Under the pieces are notes generated by a model. The model searched no databases and was not told the DNA's origin. It was given only the letters and a program-made list of their open reading frames with translations. DNA of 64,000 nucleotides. Source: DAHUXD01 sp963736455. GTDB taxonomy: Bacteria > Acidobacteriota > Thermoanaerobaculia > UBA5066 > Gp7-AA6. How positions within the stretch are numbered: position 1 is the first letter of the stretch; every line of letters starts with the position of its first letter. A program made the position numbers and the translations under genes. Location: contig CAVTON010000001.1 in the NCBI GenBank assembly GCA_963736455.1, positions 496,001 to 560,000 on the forward strand. Direction: 5' to 3'. Shown piece by piece: positions 15,978-25,100 of the stretch.

Positions 15978-17064
15978 TGAACCTGCACGAAGCTCTGGAC
16001 AACGTCGCCGCCTATCTCCCCGCGCTCTCCGAGACCGACGCCGACGGGGCCGCGCTCATCGCGGAATCATGGTGGCGCTCGACGGAGTTCCTTCCGATCC
16101 TGCACGTCTTCTCCAATGGCCGCACGCCCGAGGTCGAGACGCTCAGAGCCGCGCTCCAGGCACTCGCTCCAGCTTGCGTTGACCTGACCGGCCACACCGC
16201 CGCGATCATCCGGAACGTTCTCGACGAGCAGCCGCCGGGAACCGTCGCATTCCTGGACGTGGATGCCGTCCTGGAGCAGCGAGCCGCCGACAGCGCCGCC
16301 TTCTGGTCCATTGTCCGATCGGGAACGCGAGCCGGCGCGACTCTTCGCGCCAACGTCCGGAATGAGAATCTGACCTGGACGCCGAAGACGTTCAAGATCG
16401 CGTGTCCGAAGGTGCTTTTCTCGACGCGCGAACTTCCAGCCGACATTCCCGCCTTCCGCGTCCTGGTCCGTCCTGGCCGGCGTTCCAGTTCGCGCACCGC
16501 GCCGAACCTGGAGCACGTCGAGCGCAGCACCGCAGCGCTCAAGGGCGCTCTCGGCGCGATGTTCGAAGCTCTCGGCTCCGAGGCCGGCGCGTCCGGCTGG
16601 TATGGGCGCGCGTGCGCCGCTAGTGACTCCAGGCCGAACCGCAGAATGAAAGCCGAGGGCTTCGCCCTGGAGGCCGTGAGCGCGTTCCGCCCGTTTGGAT
16701 CCCAGGCGCTCGACGAGCTTGCGTCGACCGAGATGCTCAAGCAACTCCAGCGTCGGAAGGTGCGGCACCCGCAGGGGCGCGCGCTGGATCTTCGGACGCT
16801 CGCGAGCGCATTTGCCGCGATCGGAGTTCAGCCGCGCAAGATCTTCAAAGGCTCGCGCGCGGCTACCGGCGCGAAGACGTGGAAGCCGCCTTCGCCGAGT
16901 TCTACCCCGCCGCCTTCGACGCATGGCGCATCGCCAAGGGCATGCTGACCCCGGAGGAGCGCTTTGCTCAAGTTGAAATGGACCCCGAGTTCCACGAGGT
17001 CAAGCGCCAATTGGAGGCGGACCGAGCCGCCCGGAATAACGGAACTGAGGAGGCAATCCAGTGA
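15974..17064 (+). CDS. DUF3631-like replication protein lacking Walker A, frameshifted near 16855
   Basis: The middle part follows the plan of DUF3631 helicase domains of phage and island primase-helicases: a Walker-B-like TVAFLDVDAVLEQ (about residue 95), TWTPKTFKIACPKVL, and GRALDLRTLASAFAAIGVQP near the C-terminus. Where the family has GxxGKT there is FSNGRTPEVETL, with no Lys/Thr pair in any frame, so ATP binding is doubtful. The last segment, GYRREDVEAAFAEFYPAAF to the stop at 17064, lies in a different frame, so one indel interrupts the gene near 16855. It may load or assist a host or helper-phage replisome. Confidence 0.55.
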
Positions 17065-17448
17065 CCCCCGAGGGCACAAGGGCAGACCGTCCGGGGTAGT
17101 GCCCAGGGCTTGAATTGCCGTGTGTGTGTAAGAGAGGGAGAAGCCCCCCTTAGATATATCTTTTTCTCTCTCACACGGGGTCTTGGGGGGGGCCCTCGAG
17201 CGCTCTAGCATTGACAAAAACAAGGACGGATGATCTGTCCCGAGGTGCCCTGCCCTGGAAGCCGCCTGGACCCGGCCTGGACAGATGATCCGTCCGGGAT
17301 TTCGGGGGTCGGGGGCATCAGGGCACTTCATTTGCACCGAAGTGCCCTGGCAGAATAACGGAACTGGATCCGCTTCCAGCGAGCACCAAAAGCACCACCG
17401 GAGCCGGAGCGCCTTGAGCGGCGCGCCCTTCCTGGAGGGGGGCGGCGG
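17065..17448. other. Convergent intergenic region rich in palindromes, candidate origin or packaging site
   Basis: No gene. Contains an AT-rich patch with the palindrome AGATATATCT (17152-17161) inside an imperfect hairpin. Two near-palindromes follow, GGACGGATGATCTGTCC (17224-17240) and GGACAGATGATCCGTCC (17279-17295), and then a perfect 10-bp inverted repeat AGGGCACTTC/GAAGTGCCCT (17320-17348). Related GTGCCC boxes occur nearby. Because genes on both sides point into the region, promoter operators are less likely than an origin, packaging site or terminators. Confidence 0.45.
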
Positions 17449-17676
17449 TCAGTCGAAGACGACTACCTCGACCGTCGCCGGATGGTCCGACGTGTTGTCC
17501 ACGTCGAACCGGAGCACGTCCCCGATGCGCGCGACCGTGAAACTCGGCGCGCGTTTCGGATCGAGCATGCCCGAGAAGCGCAATTCGGGCAGCTTCGCGC
17601 CCTCGACGATGGATGCGAAGAGCCTGCACTTCTCCCAGGGGGTCAGATGGTGAGTTTCCTTGACGTGTCCGCTCAT
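17449..17676 (-). CDS. Small hypothetical protein
   Basis: Seventy-five residues (ETHHLTPWEKCRLFASIVEG, VARIGDVLRFDVDNTSDHPA) with a beta-rich C-terminal half. Its ATG overlaps the stop of the upstream membrane protein (17673-17676). Unknown; last gene of the minus-strand unit of the element. Confidence 0.5.
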   Translation of the reverse strand: MSGHVKETHHLTPWEKCRLFASIVEGAKLPELRFSGMLDPKRAPSFTVARIGDVLRFDVDNTSDHPATVEVVVFD

Positions 17677-17930
17677 GCTGGCGGGGACTCTGATGCTGGC
17701 CGAGACTCTTCACGCTCTGACTTCGTCTTTCTCCCGAACGCGAACCAGCAGACGGCAATGTAGAAGAGCGACTTGGCCCAGTTGTAGCCAGCAGCTTCCA
17801 GCACCTTGTCGTTGCCGTGACTGCCGACGGCGAAGTACACCCAAAGCCCCGCGTAAGCGACGAAGATGGCAAGCGTCAAGTACCACATGATCCGTCGAGC
17901 TGCGCGAAGGGCGGACCGTACGTTGGTCAT
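17673..17930 (-). CDS. Small two-helix membrane protein
   Basis: Eighty-five residues with two transmembrane segments (IMWYLTLAIFVAYAGLWVYF and SLFYIAVCWFAF) and a charged C-terminus. The ATG at 17930 is chosen because upstream in-frame sequence is low-complexity Arg/Ser. It sits between the HEPN-like gene and a small soluble gene on the same strand. A membrane partner of the HEPN-like protein is possible, but nothing in the sequence shows it. Confidence 0.5.
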   Translation of the reverse strand: MTNVRSALRAARRIMWYLTLAIFVAYAGLWVYFAVGSHGNDKVLEAAGYNWAKSLFYIAVCWFAFGRKTKSEREESRPASESPPA

Positions 17931-18015
17931 GAGCAGGATTCTAGACCCGCCGCGCCTGGATCCGAGCTTGATGCGCGGAAGCGCTGGAGCGGGATGGGGG
18001 CGGACGTGGAGCGAC

Positions 18016-18612
18016 CTACTGGATTCCTTCGGCGTCCGAGCCGCCGTCGCACGCCGTCCAGAAGTACTCATGCTCGGAATGAACGTGCGATCCATGAAGC
18101 ACCTGCCCAACAAGGTCGCCGTAGAAGTCCAGCCGCGAGAGCGTCAGGAACAGTCCCGCGAACGCGAGGGACACACTCCGGAAGCTCGCAAGCGGAAAGT
18201 TCAACGCGCGATCATGTTTCACGGCGTTGTAGTTGAAGTACCACGGTATTTTTTCGTCAGTTGCTGCCCATTCCCGCAGCGGCACGACGCGTAGCGGCTC
18301 CGGTCTCCAGAACCGCAGCGAGACGACGAACCTGGAGAAGCTCCAATCGGCGTCGAGCTTGCGATAGTCGGAGCCGTTCATCTTGTCGCGCTCCGTCGTG
18401 TTCCAGGCCGAGGCAAAGACCATGTCACGCCAGACGCTCTCGCACTCGGTACAGGCACGCAGAAGAAGCTCGTACGTCCGATGCGAGTAGGTGCCGGCGT
18501 TCTCTTCGGTCGGCTCGATGTACTCCAAGAGCTTCTGGAAGTCGCGCATCAGTAGCTCGAATGCGGCGAAGTAGCGCGTAACGTCGAACGGAACTTTCAT
18601 TTCCGAAAGCAT
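18016..18612 (-). CDS. HEPN-like protein, possible defence or toxin cargo
   Basis: A 198-residue all-helical protein. Key segments are YIEPTEENAGTYSHRTYELL then LLRACTECESVWRDM, and later WYFNYNAVKHDRALNF followed by a hydrophobic helix. The YNxVKHDR motif after paired helices is typical of HEPN-fold proteins common on islands, as I recall; the classical RNase motif Rx4-6H is not clearly present, so catalytic function is uncertain. It is transcribed divergently from the terminase-small-like gene with only 18 nt between start codons, so the two must share regulatory DNA. Confidence 0.5.
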   Translation of the reverse strand: MLSEMKVPFDVTRYFAAFELLMRDFQKLLEYIEPTEENAGTYSHRTYELLLRACTECESVWRDMVFASAWNTTERDKMNGSDYRKLDADWSFSRFVVSLRFWRPEPLRVVPLREWAATDEKIPWYFNYNAVKHDRALNFPLASFRSVSLAFAGLFLTLSRLDFYGDLVGQVLHGSHVHSEHEYFWTACDGGSDAEGIQ

Positions 18613-18630
18613 AAGGTAAGGAGGAACAGC

Positions 18631-19071
18631 ATGGGCAGCGTGATTCCAACGGGCAAGGGAGCCGGCAGGGGCGGCGCACGCCCTGGAGCAGGCAGGAAGC
18701 CGGCAAGTGCTCACGTCCCGGCGGTAGAGCCGGAATTGGTTCCAGAGCCGTTCCAGGTCGAAAGCAAGGCAGCGAAGAAGGAACGCGCCGAGAGCTTCCG
18801 ACGCTACGCGCGTGAGCGCACGCTAGACGAGATCGCTACCCTTTCGGATGAGATCTTCAAGAGCGGATCACGCGCAGAGCGTGCGGCATGGCTCATGTTC
18901 CTATCGAGTCAGGGATACGGTTCTGCCCCGAAGGCGGCAATCCAGAACGTCAGTGAGGAAGGGAAGACCGTGACCGACCTTCTCGGTGAGATCGCGGCCA
19001 GGAAGACCGAGGAGGAGCGGCAGAAGCTGCTCCCGCCTGCTCCACAATCAAACCCACCGAGCGGGACGTAA
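18631..19071 (+). CDS. Terminase-small-subunit-like protein
   Basis: 146 residues starting at ATG 18631 with a strong AAGGAGG 8 nt upstream. The N-terminus AGRGGARPGAGRKP is the basic motif at the start of many phage small terminase or DNA-packaging proteins. The helical middle and the QGYGSAPKAAIQNV segment resemble the YGkP region of the same group. No large terminase gene follows. In satellites, a dedicated small subunit redirects a helper phage's packaging motor to satellite DNA. Assignment is by motif only. Confidence 0.5.
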   Translation: MGSVIPTGKGAGRGGARPGAGRKPASAHVPAVEPELVPEPFQVESKAAKKERAESFRRYARERTLDEIATLSDEIFKSGSRAERAAWLMFLSSQGYGSAPKAAIQNVSEEGKTVTDLLGEIAARKTEEERQKLLPPAPQSNPPSGT

Positions 19072-19442
19072 CTCGCTGGTACGGCGTTGAAACCGTGTCT
19101 CAACTGGACCGGAAGGGCAATCCATCCCTCTCGAGCACCCTACCCCGCTGATTCGGCGCTCTGCCCCTAACGATGCCCCGCCCTTGCGTCCCGCTGCCCC
19201 AGGACCGGCGATCTCTCTGGACCCGTCGAACCCCCCCCCCCCCGGCTCGCCGTCGCCGTGCCCCCGTTCGTGCCCCCACCGAGTGGTCCGTGCCCCCATC
19301 CATACCCCCACTCAGTGCACTTGACGTGGTTTCACGCGATTCGACCGCGATGTGCACAAAACCTGCGCCAGTCCTAGCGATTCCGCGACAACCCGCTCCA
19401 GGCCGAGCGATTCGTGGAGTGCTCACCGGTAGCCGTCATGAC
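19072..19442. other. Right end of the tRNA-Arg element with arm-type sites and a C13 tract
   Basis: No gene. A run of 13 C (19231-19243) is followed by four direct copies of T(G/A)CCCCC(A/G) at 19259-19266, 19271-19278, 19291-19298 and 19303-19310, mirroring those at the left end. They lie 130-185 bp inside attR and are candidate integrase arm sites. Confidence 0.5.
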
Positions 19443-19484
19443 TTTAGGAAACTCTCGCTCTATCCAACTGAGCTACGGCCCCTC
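19443..19484. repeat. attR core of the tRNA-Arg element
   Basis: Copy of the 5-prime half of tRNA-Arg left by integration. Beyond it (19485 onwards) lies the original upstream flank of the tRNA gene, including whatever promoter it had. Confidence 0.95.
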
Positions 19485-19577
19485 GAGCCTTCAATGATTT
19501 CACGATCCAACCTTTCCGCCTACACGCCCCGGATCGTGTCCCCTCCTCGAGATGTACGAGCCGGTCGAGAGCCCCGC

Positions 19578-19606
19578 TTGACATGGCCGAGGGCTTTTCG
19601 AATAGT
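19578..19606 (+). promoter_or_regulatory. Candidate sigma-70 promoter for the beta-helix gene
   Basis: TTGACA (19578-19583), 17-nt spacer, AATAGT (19601-19606), about 50 nt before the start at 19660. The -35 is perfect; the -10 is weak. Confidence 0.45.
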
Positions 19607-19659
19607 TCCCAACGCTACGCGGCCTCGGGAGTCCTCACACTCGAAAGGTGGCTAGGACC

Positions 19660-21885
19660 ATGAGAACCTTCGGACGACTCTGCGTCCTCCTCCTGGCCGT
19701 ACCCTCCGGGGCGCTCGCCAATACGTACACGGTGACCAGCGTCGCCGACAGCGGCGCGGGCACGCTTCGCCAGGCGATCACCGACGCCAACGGCAACGCG
19801 GGAGCCGACACGATCGCCTTCGCAATCTCGGGCTCCGGGGTGCACACGATCGTGCTCGCGAGCCCGTTGCCGAACATCACGGAGACGGTCACGGTGGACG
19901 GATATACCCAGTCGGGCGCCTCGGCCAACACCCACTCGCTGACCCAGGGCTCGAACGCGGTCATCCTCGTCGAAGTCGATGGGGAGAATCTCGCCGTCGG
20001 GAACGCCTGCGTCACGGTCGCCTCGAGCGACGTTACGATCCGCGGCCTCGCCATCAACCGCTGCCAGGAAGTCGGAATTCGGCAGACGAGCGGTTCCAAT
20101 CTGGTCGTCGCGGGGAACGTCATCGGAGCGACTCCCGGCGGCGCGCCGCTCGGCGGCACCATCCTCCAGTTCCAGGGGATCACGTTCGCCTCCGGAACCG
20201 GGCACGTCGTCGGCGGCCCGAACCCGGCAGACCGGAACGTCATCTCCGGTAACCGCGACATCACCGGCCTCTCCGGGGACGGCATCTACGCGGGCAATGT
20301 CGCGGCGGTCACGATCCAGGGCAACTTCATCGGCACCGACGCCGCGGTGTCCCAGGCCGTCGGCAACGGCATCGGGATCCACGCGACGACCTCGGGCGCC
20401 GTACAGGTGGGCGGCTCCGGCGCCGGCGAAGGGAACGTCATCTCCGGCAACAACGACCTCGGCGTCAACGCGACCGCGCCCCTGACGATGCACGGCAACT
20501 TCGTCGGTACGGACGGGACCGAGACGCGCCGGCTCCCCAACCCCGGCGGCGGTCTTCAGGTCGGACCGGGAGCGTCGATCGGCGGCTTGAACCCCGGCGA
20601 GCGTAACGTCATCGCTTTCAACGGCGGCCTGGGCGGCGCCCCCGGAGCCGGGATCAGCATCATGGGTACGTTCAACACGGGAAACACCATCCGGGGCAAC
20701 CGGATCTACGACAACGTCAATCAGGGAATCGCGTTCTCCTCGATTCCGGTCCCGAACGACCCGGGCGACGGGGACAACGGTCCGAACGGGCTCCAGAACT
20801 ATCCGATCGTCACTTCGGTCGACTACGGCGCCGCGACGACGGTGCACGCCCGCTTCAACAGCAAGCCTTCCATGACCTATGACGTCGACTTCTATGCGAA
20901 CCCCGCCTGCGCGGGCCGGCCGCCCCTCTACGAGCAGGGCAAGGACTTCGCTGGAACGACCCAGGTCACGACGGACGCTTCGGGCGACGCGACGATCGAC
21001 TTCGGCCTGCCGGTCGTCCTCGCCGCGGGCCAGCCCGTCACCACTGTCGCGACGGATCCCTCCGGCAACTCGTCGGAGTTCTCGAAATCCATCGTGCTCC
21101 ATACCGACACGCGGTCTGGCCCCTCGGCCGGCGGCACGAGCGTCTCCGTCTTCGGACAGCTCTTCGAGGACGGCGCGACGGTCACCTTCGGCGGCGTGCC
21201 CGCCTCGAGCGTCACCTTCAACAACGCCGGCCTCCTCCACGCCACGACGCCGGTCCTGCCGGCGGGCACGGTCAACGACATCGTCGTGACGAATCCCGGG
21301 GGCGGCGCCCTCACCGGAACGCTCGACAACGGCTGGATCGCCGACTTCCTCGACGTGCCGAACAGCAACAGCTTCTACAACGACGTCATCAAGCTCGTCG
21401 CCAATCAGATCACCGTCGGCGTGGGTGGGGGCCTCTACGGCGTCGCTCAGAACATCAAGCGCCAATCGATGGCCGTCTTCATCCTGAAAGCTGAGCACGG
21501 CATCTGCTACACGCCTCCTCCCTGCAGCGGCGTTTTCGGCGACGTTCCATGTCCCTCGACCTTCGCGCCCTGGATCGAAGCCATGGCGGCCGAGGGAATC
21601 ACGGGCGGCTGCGGAGGCGGCAACTTCTGCCCCGACAATCCCGTCCGCCGCGACCAGATGGCCGTGTTCCTGCTGAAGGGCAAGCACGGCGCCACGTACG
21701 TCCCGCCGCCCTGCGCCGGGATCTTCACCGACGTCGCGTGCCCGAGCCAGTTCGCGAACTGGATCGAGGAGATGAAGACCGAGGGCATAACGTCCGGTTG
21801 TGGCGGAACCAACTACTGCCCGAGCGCCAACAACACGCGCGGCCAGATGGCGACGTTCATCTCGAAGACCTTTCTGCTGAACTGA
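19660..21885 (+). CDS. Secreted right-handed beta-helix protein with IPT/TIG and S-layer-like repeats
   Basis: About 740 residues. Signal peptide (MRTFGRLCVLLLAVPSGALA), then a parallel beta-helix with repeated NVISGN and GNFIGTDG turns (residues about 60-350), an IPT/TIG-like domain (GPSAGGTSVSVFGQLFEDGA, about 480-560), and a C-terminus with S-layer-like modules of the form F-x-DV...GIT-x-GC...YCP...R-x-QMAVFLLK. Two complete modules and one degenerate first copy are visible, each complete one with paired cysteines. A surface-anchored carbohydrate-active or adhesive protein is likely. ATG 19660 is preferred over GTG 19648. Confidence 0.8.
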   Translation: MRTFGRLCVLLLAVPSGALANTYTVTSVADSGAGTLRQAITDANGNAGADTIAFAISGSGVHTIVLASPLPNITETVTVDGYTQSGASANTHSLTQGSNAVILVEVDGENLAVGNACVTVASSDVTIRGLAINRCQEVGIRQTSGSNLVVAGNVIGATPGGAPLGGTILQFQGITFASGTGHVVGGPNPADRNVISGNRDITGLSGDGIYAGNVAAVTIQGNFIGTDAAVSQAVGNGIGIHATTSGAVQVGGSGAGEGNVISGNNDLGVNATAPLTMHGNFVGTDGTETRRLPNPGGGLQVGPGASIGGLNPGERNVIAFNGGLGGAPGAGISIMGTFNTGNTIRGNRIYDNVNQGIAFSSIPVPNDPGDGDNGPNGLQNYPIVTSVDYGAATTVHARFNSKPSMTYDVDFYANPACAGRPPLYEQGKDFAGTTQVTTDASGDATIDFGLPVVLAAGQPVTTVATDPSGNSSEFSKSIVLHTDTRSGPSAGGTSVSVFGQLFEDGATVTFGGVPASSVTFNNAGLLHATTPVLPAGTVNDIVVTNPGGGALTGTLDNGWIADFLDVPNSNSFYNDVIKLVANQITVGVGGGLYGVAQNIKRQSMAVFILKAEHGICYTPPPCSGVFGDVPCPSTFAPWIEAMAAEGITGGCGGGNFCPDNPVRRDQMAVFLLKGKHGATYVPPPCAGIFTDVACPSQFANWIEEMKTEGITSGCGGTNYCPSANNTRGQMATFISKTFLLN

Positions 21886-22134
21886 GTCGTCGGTCCGCGG
21901 GCCCGACGACGGCCTTCGTTGTCCGGATCGTCCCAAAACGCCTCAGGCCGCGGCCGGGCGCGAGACCCGGCCCCATGCGCTCGCGCCGGAAGACCGGCCG
22001 CGGACGTTTAGACTCCGTTCACATCAGGTCGACTAGAATCGCGCCACTCGAATGAGCTGGACCTCGGCGACCATGCGCGTGACCGCCCTCGCGATGAGTC
22101 GCGGACCGGAAACGGGCCGACTCCGACGACGGCG

Positions 22135-25100
22135 ATGACGGCCGCCCGGCGGCCGGCCGCTCTGTTCCTCTTCATCCTCGTCCTCTGCGGCGCCGGAGTC
22201 TGGACGGCGACACGCCTGCCCTCCTCGATCTTTCCCGCCGTCACCTTTCCGCGCGTCAAGGTCATCGCCGACGCCGGCGAGGAGCCGGCGGCGCTGATGA
22301 TCCCGGCCGTGACGCGCCCGCTCGAGGAGGCGATCCTTCGCGTACCGGGAATCGAGCGCGTGACCTCGACCACGGCGCGAGGTTCCGTCGAGATCGGGGC
22401 GGAGTTCTCGTGGGGCACCGACATGCAGATCGCCCTCCAGCGCGTCCAGGCGCAGATCGAGCGCGTCCGCCCGGATCTGCTGCCCGACACGCGGATCCAG
22501 GCCGAATGGATGAACACGGCGATCTTCCCCATCCTCGGCTACGCGCTGACCAGCGACACGCGTTCCCAATCCGAGCTGCGGGTGCTCGCCGAATTCCAGA
22601 TCAAGCCCGAATTGATCCGCATTCCGGGAGTCTCGCAGGTCCAGGTCCAGGGCGGACGGGTCCGCGAGTTCCAGGTCCGCCTCGACCCGGATCGTCTGAC
22701 CGCGCACAAGATCACCGCCGCCGAGGTCGTTGACGCGATCCAGAAGAACAACCTGGTCAAGGGCGCCGGGCTCGCCGAAGGCAACCACGAGCTCTACCTC
22801 TCCCTGGTCAACGGCATGCCCGCGGGAATCGACGAACTCTCGCGGATCTCGCTGCGCTCGCAGCACGGCGAGGTCCCGGTCTCTCTCGGCCAGCTCGGGA
22901 CGATCGCCTCGGCCGACGCGGTGTCCTACATCCTCACGGCGGCGGACCGCCGGCCGGCCGTGCTGATCAACGTCATCCGGCAGCCTTCCGCCAGCACGAT
23001 CGAGATCGCGAGCGGAGTCGCCGATTACCTCCGTACCCACGCGGCGGTGTTCGGCAAGGACGTCCGCTGGACGACGTTCTACGACCAGGCGGAGTTCGTC
23101 CGCGACTCGGTCCGCGGCGTCCGCGACGCGATCCTGATCGGCGTGGGCCTCGCCGCCGTGGTGCTGCTCCTCTATCTCCGCAACGGTCGCATCACGCTGA
23201 TCGCGGTGGCCACCATTCCGGTGACCGTCGCGATCGTCCTGCTCGGCCTGACCTGCACGGGGCAGACGATCAACCTCATGACCCTGGGGGGCATCGCGGC
23301 GGCCCTCGGCCTCGTCGTCGACGACGCGATCGTGGTCGTCGAGAACATCGCGCGCCACGCGGAGGAGAGAGTGTCCGACAACCCGGCCCGGTCCGGGCTG
23401 GAGGAGGTGCTTCCGGCTCTGACCGGCTCGAGCCTTTCGACGATCGTGATCTTCTTCCCGTTCGCGTTGCTTTCGGGCGTCGCCGGAGCCTTCTTCCGTC
23501 CGCTCGCACTGACGATGGCAATCGCGCTCGCCGTCTCCTATTTCCTCTCGGCCCTCGCGGTCCCGGTGGCCGCCGGAGCTCTCGGCGTGTCCGCGAAGCG
23601 CAAACCGAAGCGGCGAGCCCCTCGCGTCGCGCGCTTCTTCATCGCCCATCCCTCGATCGCGGTGCTTGTCACGATCAGCCTGCTCGTCGGAGGGTGGTTC
23701 CTCTACACTTCCATCGGCTCGGACTTCCTTCCCGAGATGGACGAGGGCTCCATCATCCTGGACTACTGGACTCCGCCCGGGACGTCGCTGACCGACACGA
23801 ACTCGATGCTGAACGAGGTCGAAAAGCAGATCATGTCGCTGCCCGACGTGGCGGACTACTCGCGCCGCACCGGGACGGAGCTCGGGTTCTTCGTCACGGA
23901 GCCTAACCGGGGCGACTACGTCATCCGGCTCAAGCCCCGGCGTGCCCGCCGCGGAGTCGACGAGGTGATCGACGACTTGCGCTCGAAGATTTCGGCGATC
24001 GAGCCCTCGATCCACATCGAGTTCGGCCAGCTCCTCGAGGACAACATCGGCGACCTCGCGGGGGGGACGCCCCAGCCGATCGACGTCCGGCTTTACGGCG
24101 ACGACCAGGCCCTCCTCCAGCAGAAGGCGCGGGCTGTGGCGCAGATCGTGCGCGGCACGGCGGGAGTCACCGACGTCTTCGACGGCATCACGATCTCGGG
24201 CCCCAAGCTCGTCGTCAACCCTCGTCCCGACACCATCGCGCGTTTCGGCATGACCGCCGACGCGCTGCATGCCGAGGTTGAACCGGCCGTCACCGGAACG
24301 GTGGCGGGCCGGATGCGCATCGGCGAGCGTCTCTACGACGTCCGCGTCTTCGCCCGTTCGACGGGCGATCTCTCCGCCCTTCCTCAGCTGCCGATCCTCA
24401 CCCCGTCCGGATCCCGCGTGCCGCTTTCGGTCCTCGCCACCGTCTCGACGGGGTCTCCGGAGGTCGAGATCCACCGCGAGAACCTGCGCACCTACGTCGG
24501 CGTGACCGGGCGCCTCGACAACCGCAGCCTCGGGAGCGCTGTCGCGGAGATCCAGTCGAAGCTTGCGCGCGACCTCCCCCTTCCGCCCGGAATGTCCGTG
24601 CGCTATGCGGGCCTGTATGAGCAGCAGCAGAGCTCCTTCAAGGGGCTTCTCGGCGTCCTCTTCGGCGGGCTGCTTCTGGTCGCGATCATCCTGCTCTTCG
24701 AGTTCGGCGACTGGCGCGCGCCGTTCCTTACGATCCTGATGGCGCTCGCCGTGCTCTCGAGCGTGCTCGCGTCGCTGATCGTGACCCGCATGACGCTCAA
24801 CATCTCGAGTTTCGTCGGCGCGATCATGATGGTCGGCATCGTCGGCGAGAAGGCGGTGTTCCTCATCCACGACGCGCGGGAGGAGCTCCGCCGGGGAGTC
24901 CCCGTCGCCGACGCGTGGGCGGAGGCGTCGCGCAAGCGCCTGCGCGCCGTCATGATGACCATCTTCGCCACGGCCTTCGCCCTCGCCCCGCTCGCGGTGG
25001 CGCTCGGCGAGGGGTCCCAGCTGCAACAGCCCCTCGCGATCGCCGTGATCGGGGGCTTCGTTCTTTCGAGCCCGCTGGTCCTGCTGATCCTTCCGTCGCT

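Larger units (their letters stand above)
9661..19484. mobile_element. Integrative element at tRNA-Arg, phage-satellite-like
   Basis: The 9.8-kb region is bounded by 42-bp direct repeats (9661-9702 and 19443-19484, one mismatch) that correspond to the 5-prime half of tRNA-Arg. It holds a tyrosine integrase next to the left end, many very small overlapping plus-strand genes, a DUF3631-like replication protein, three minus-strand genes including a HEPN-like protein, and a terminase-small-subunit-like gene at the right end. There are no capsid, portal, large terminase or tail genes. Size and content match phage-inducible chromosomal islands and similar satellites. A remnant prophage or plasmid-like element is the alternative. 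Confidence 0.85.

Noticed and set aside
17224..17295. The paired palindromes as promoter operators
   Set aside because: Genes on both sides converge here, so there is no promoter to control; reported instead as an origin or packaging candidate.
19615..21936. A 773-residue minus-strand open frame opposite the beta-helix gene
   Set aside because: Asp/Arg/Val-rich shadow; the opposite strand has signal peptide, beta-helix and S-layer-like modules.
22033..25026. A 997-residue minus-strand open frame opposite the RND pump
   Set aside because: Highly charged, motif-free translation; the plus strand encodes a complete RND transporter.
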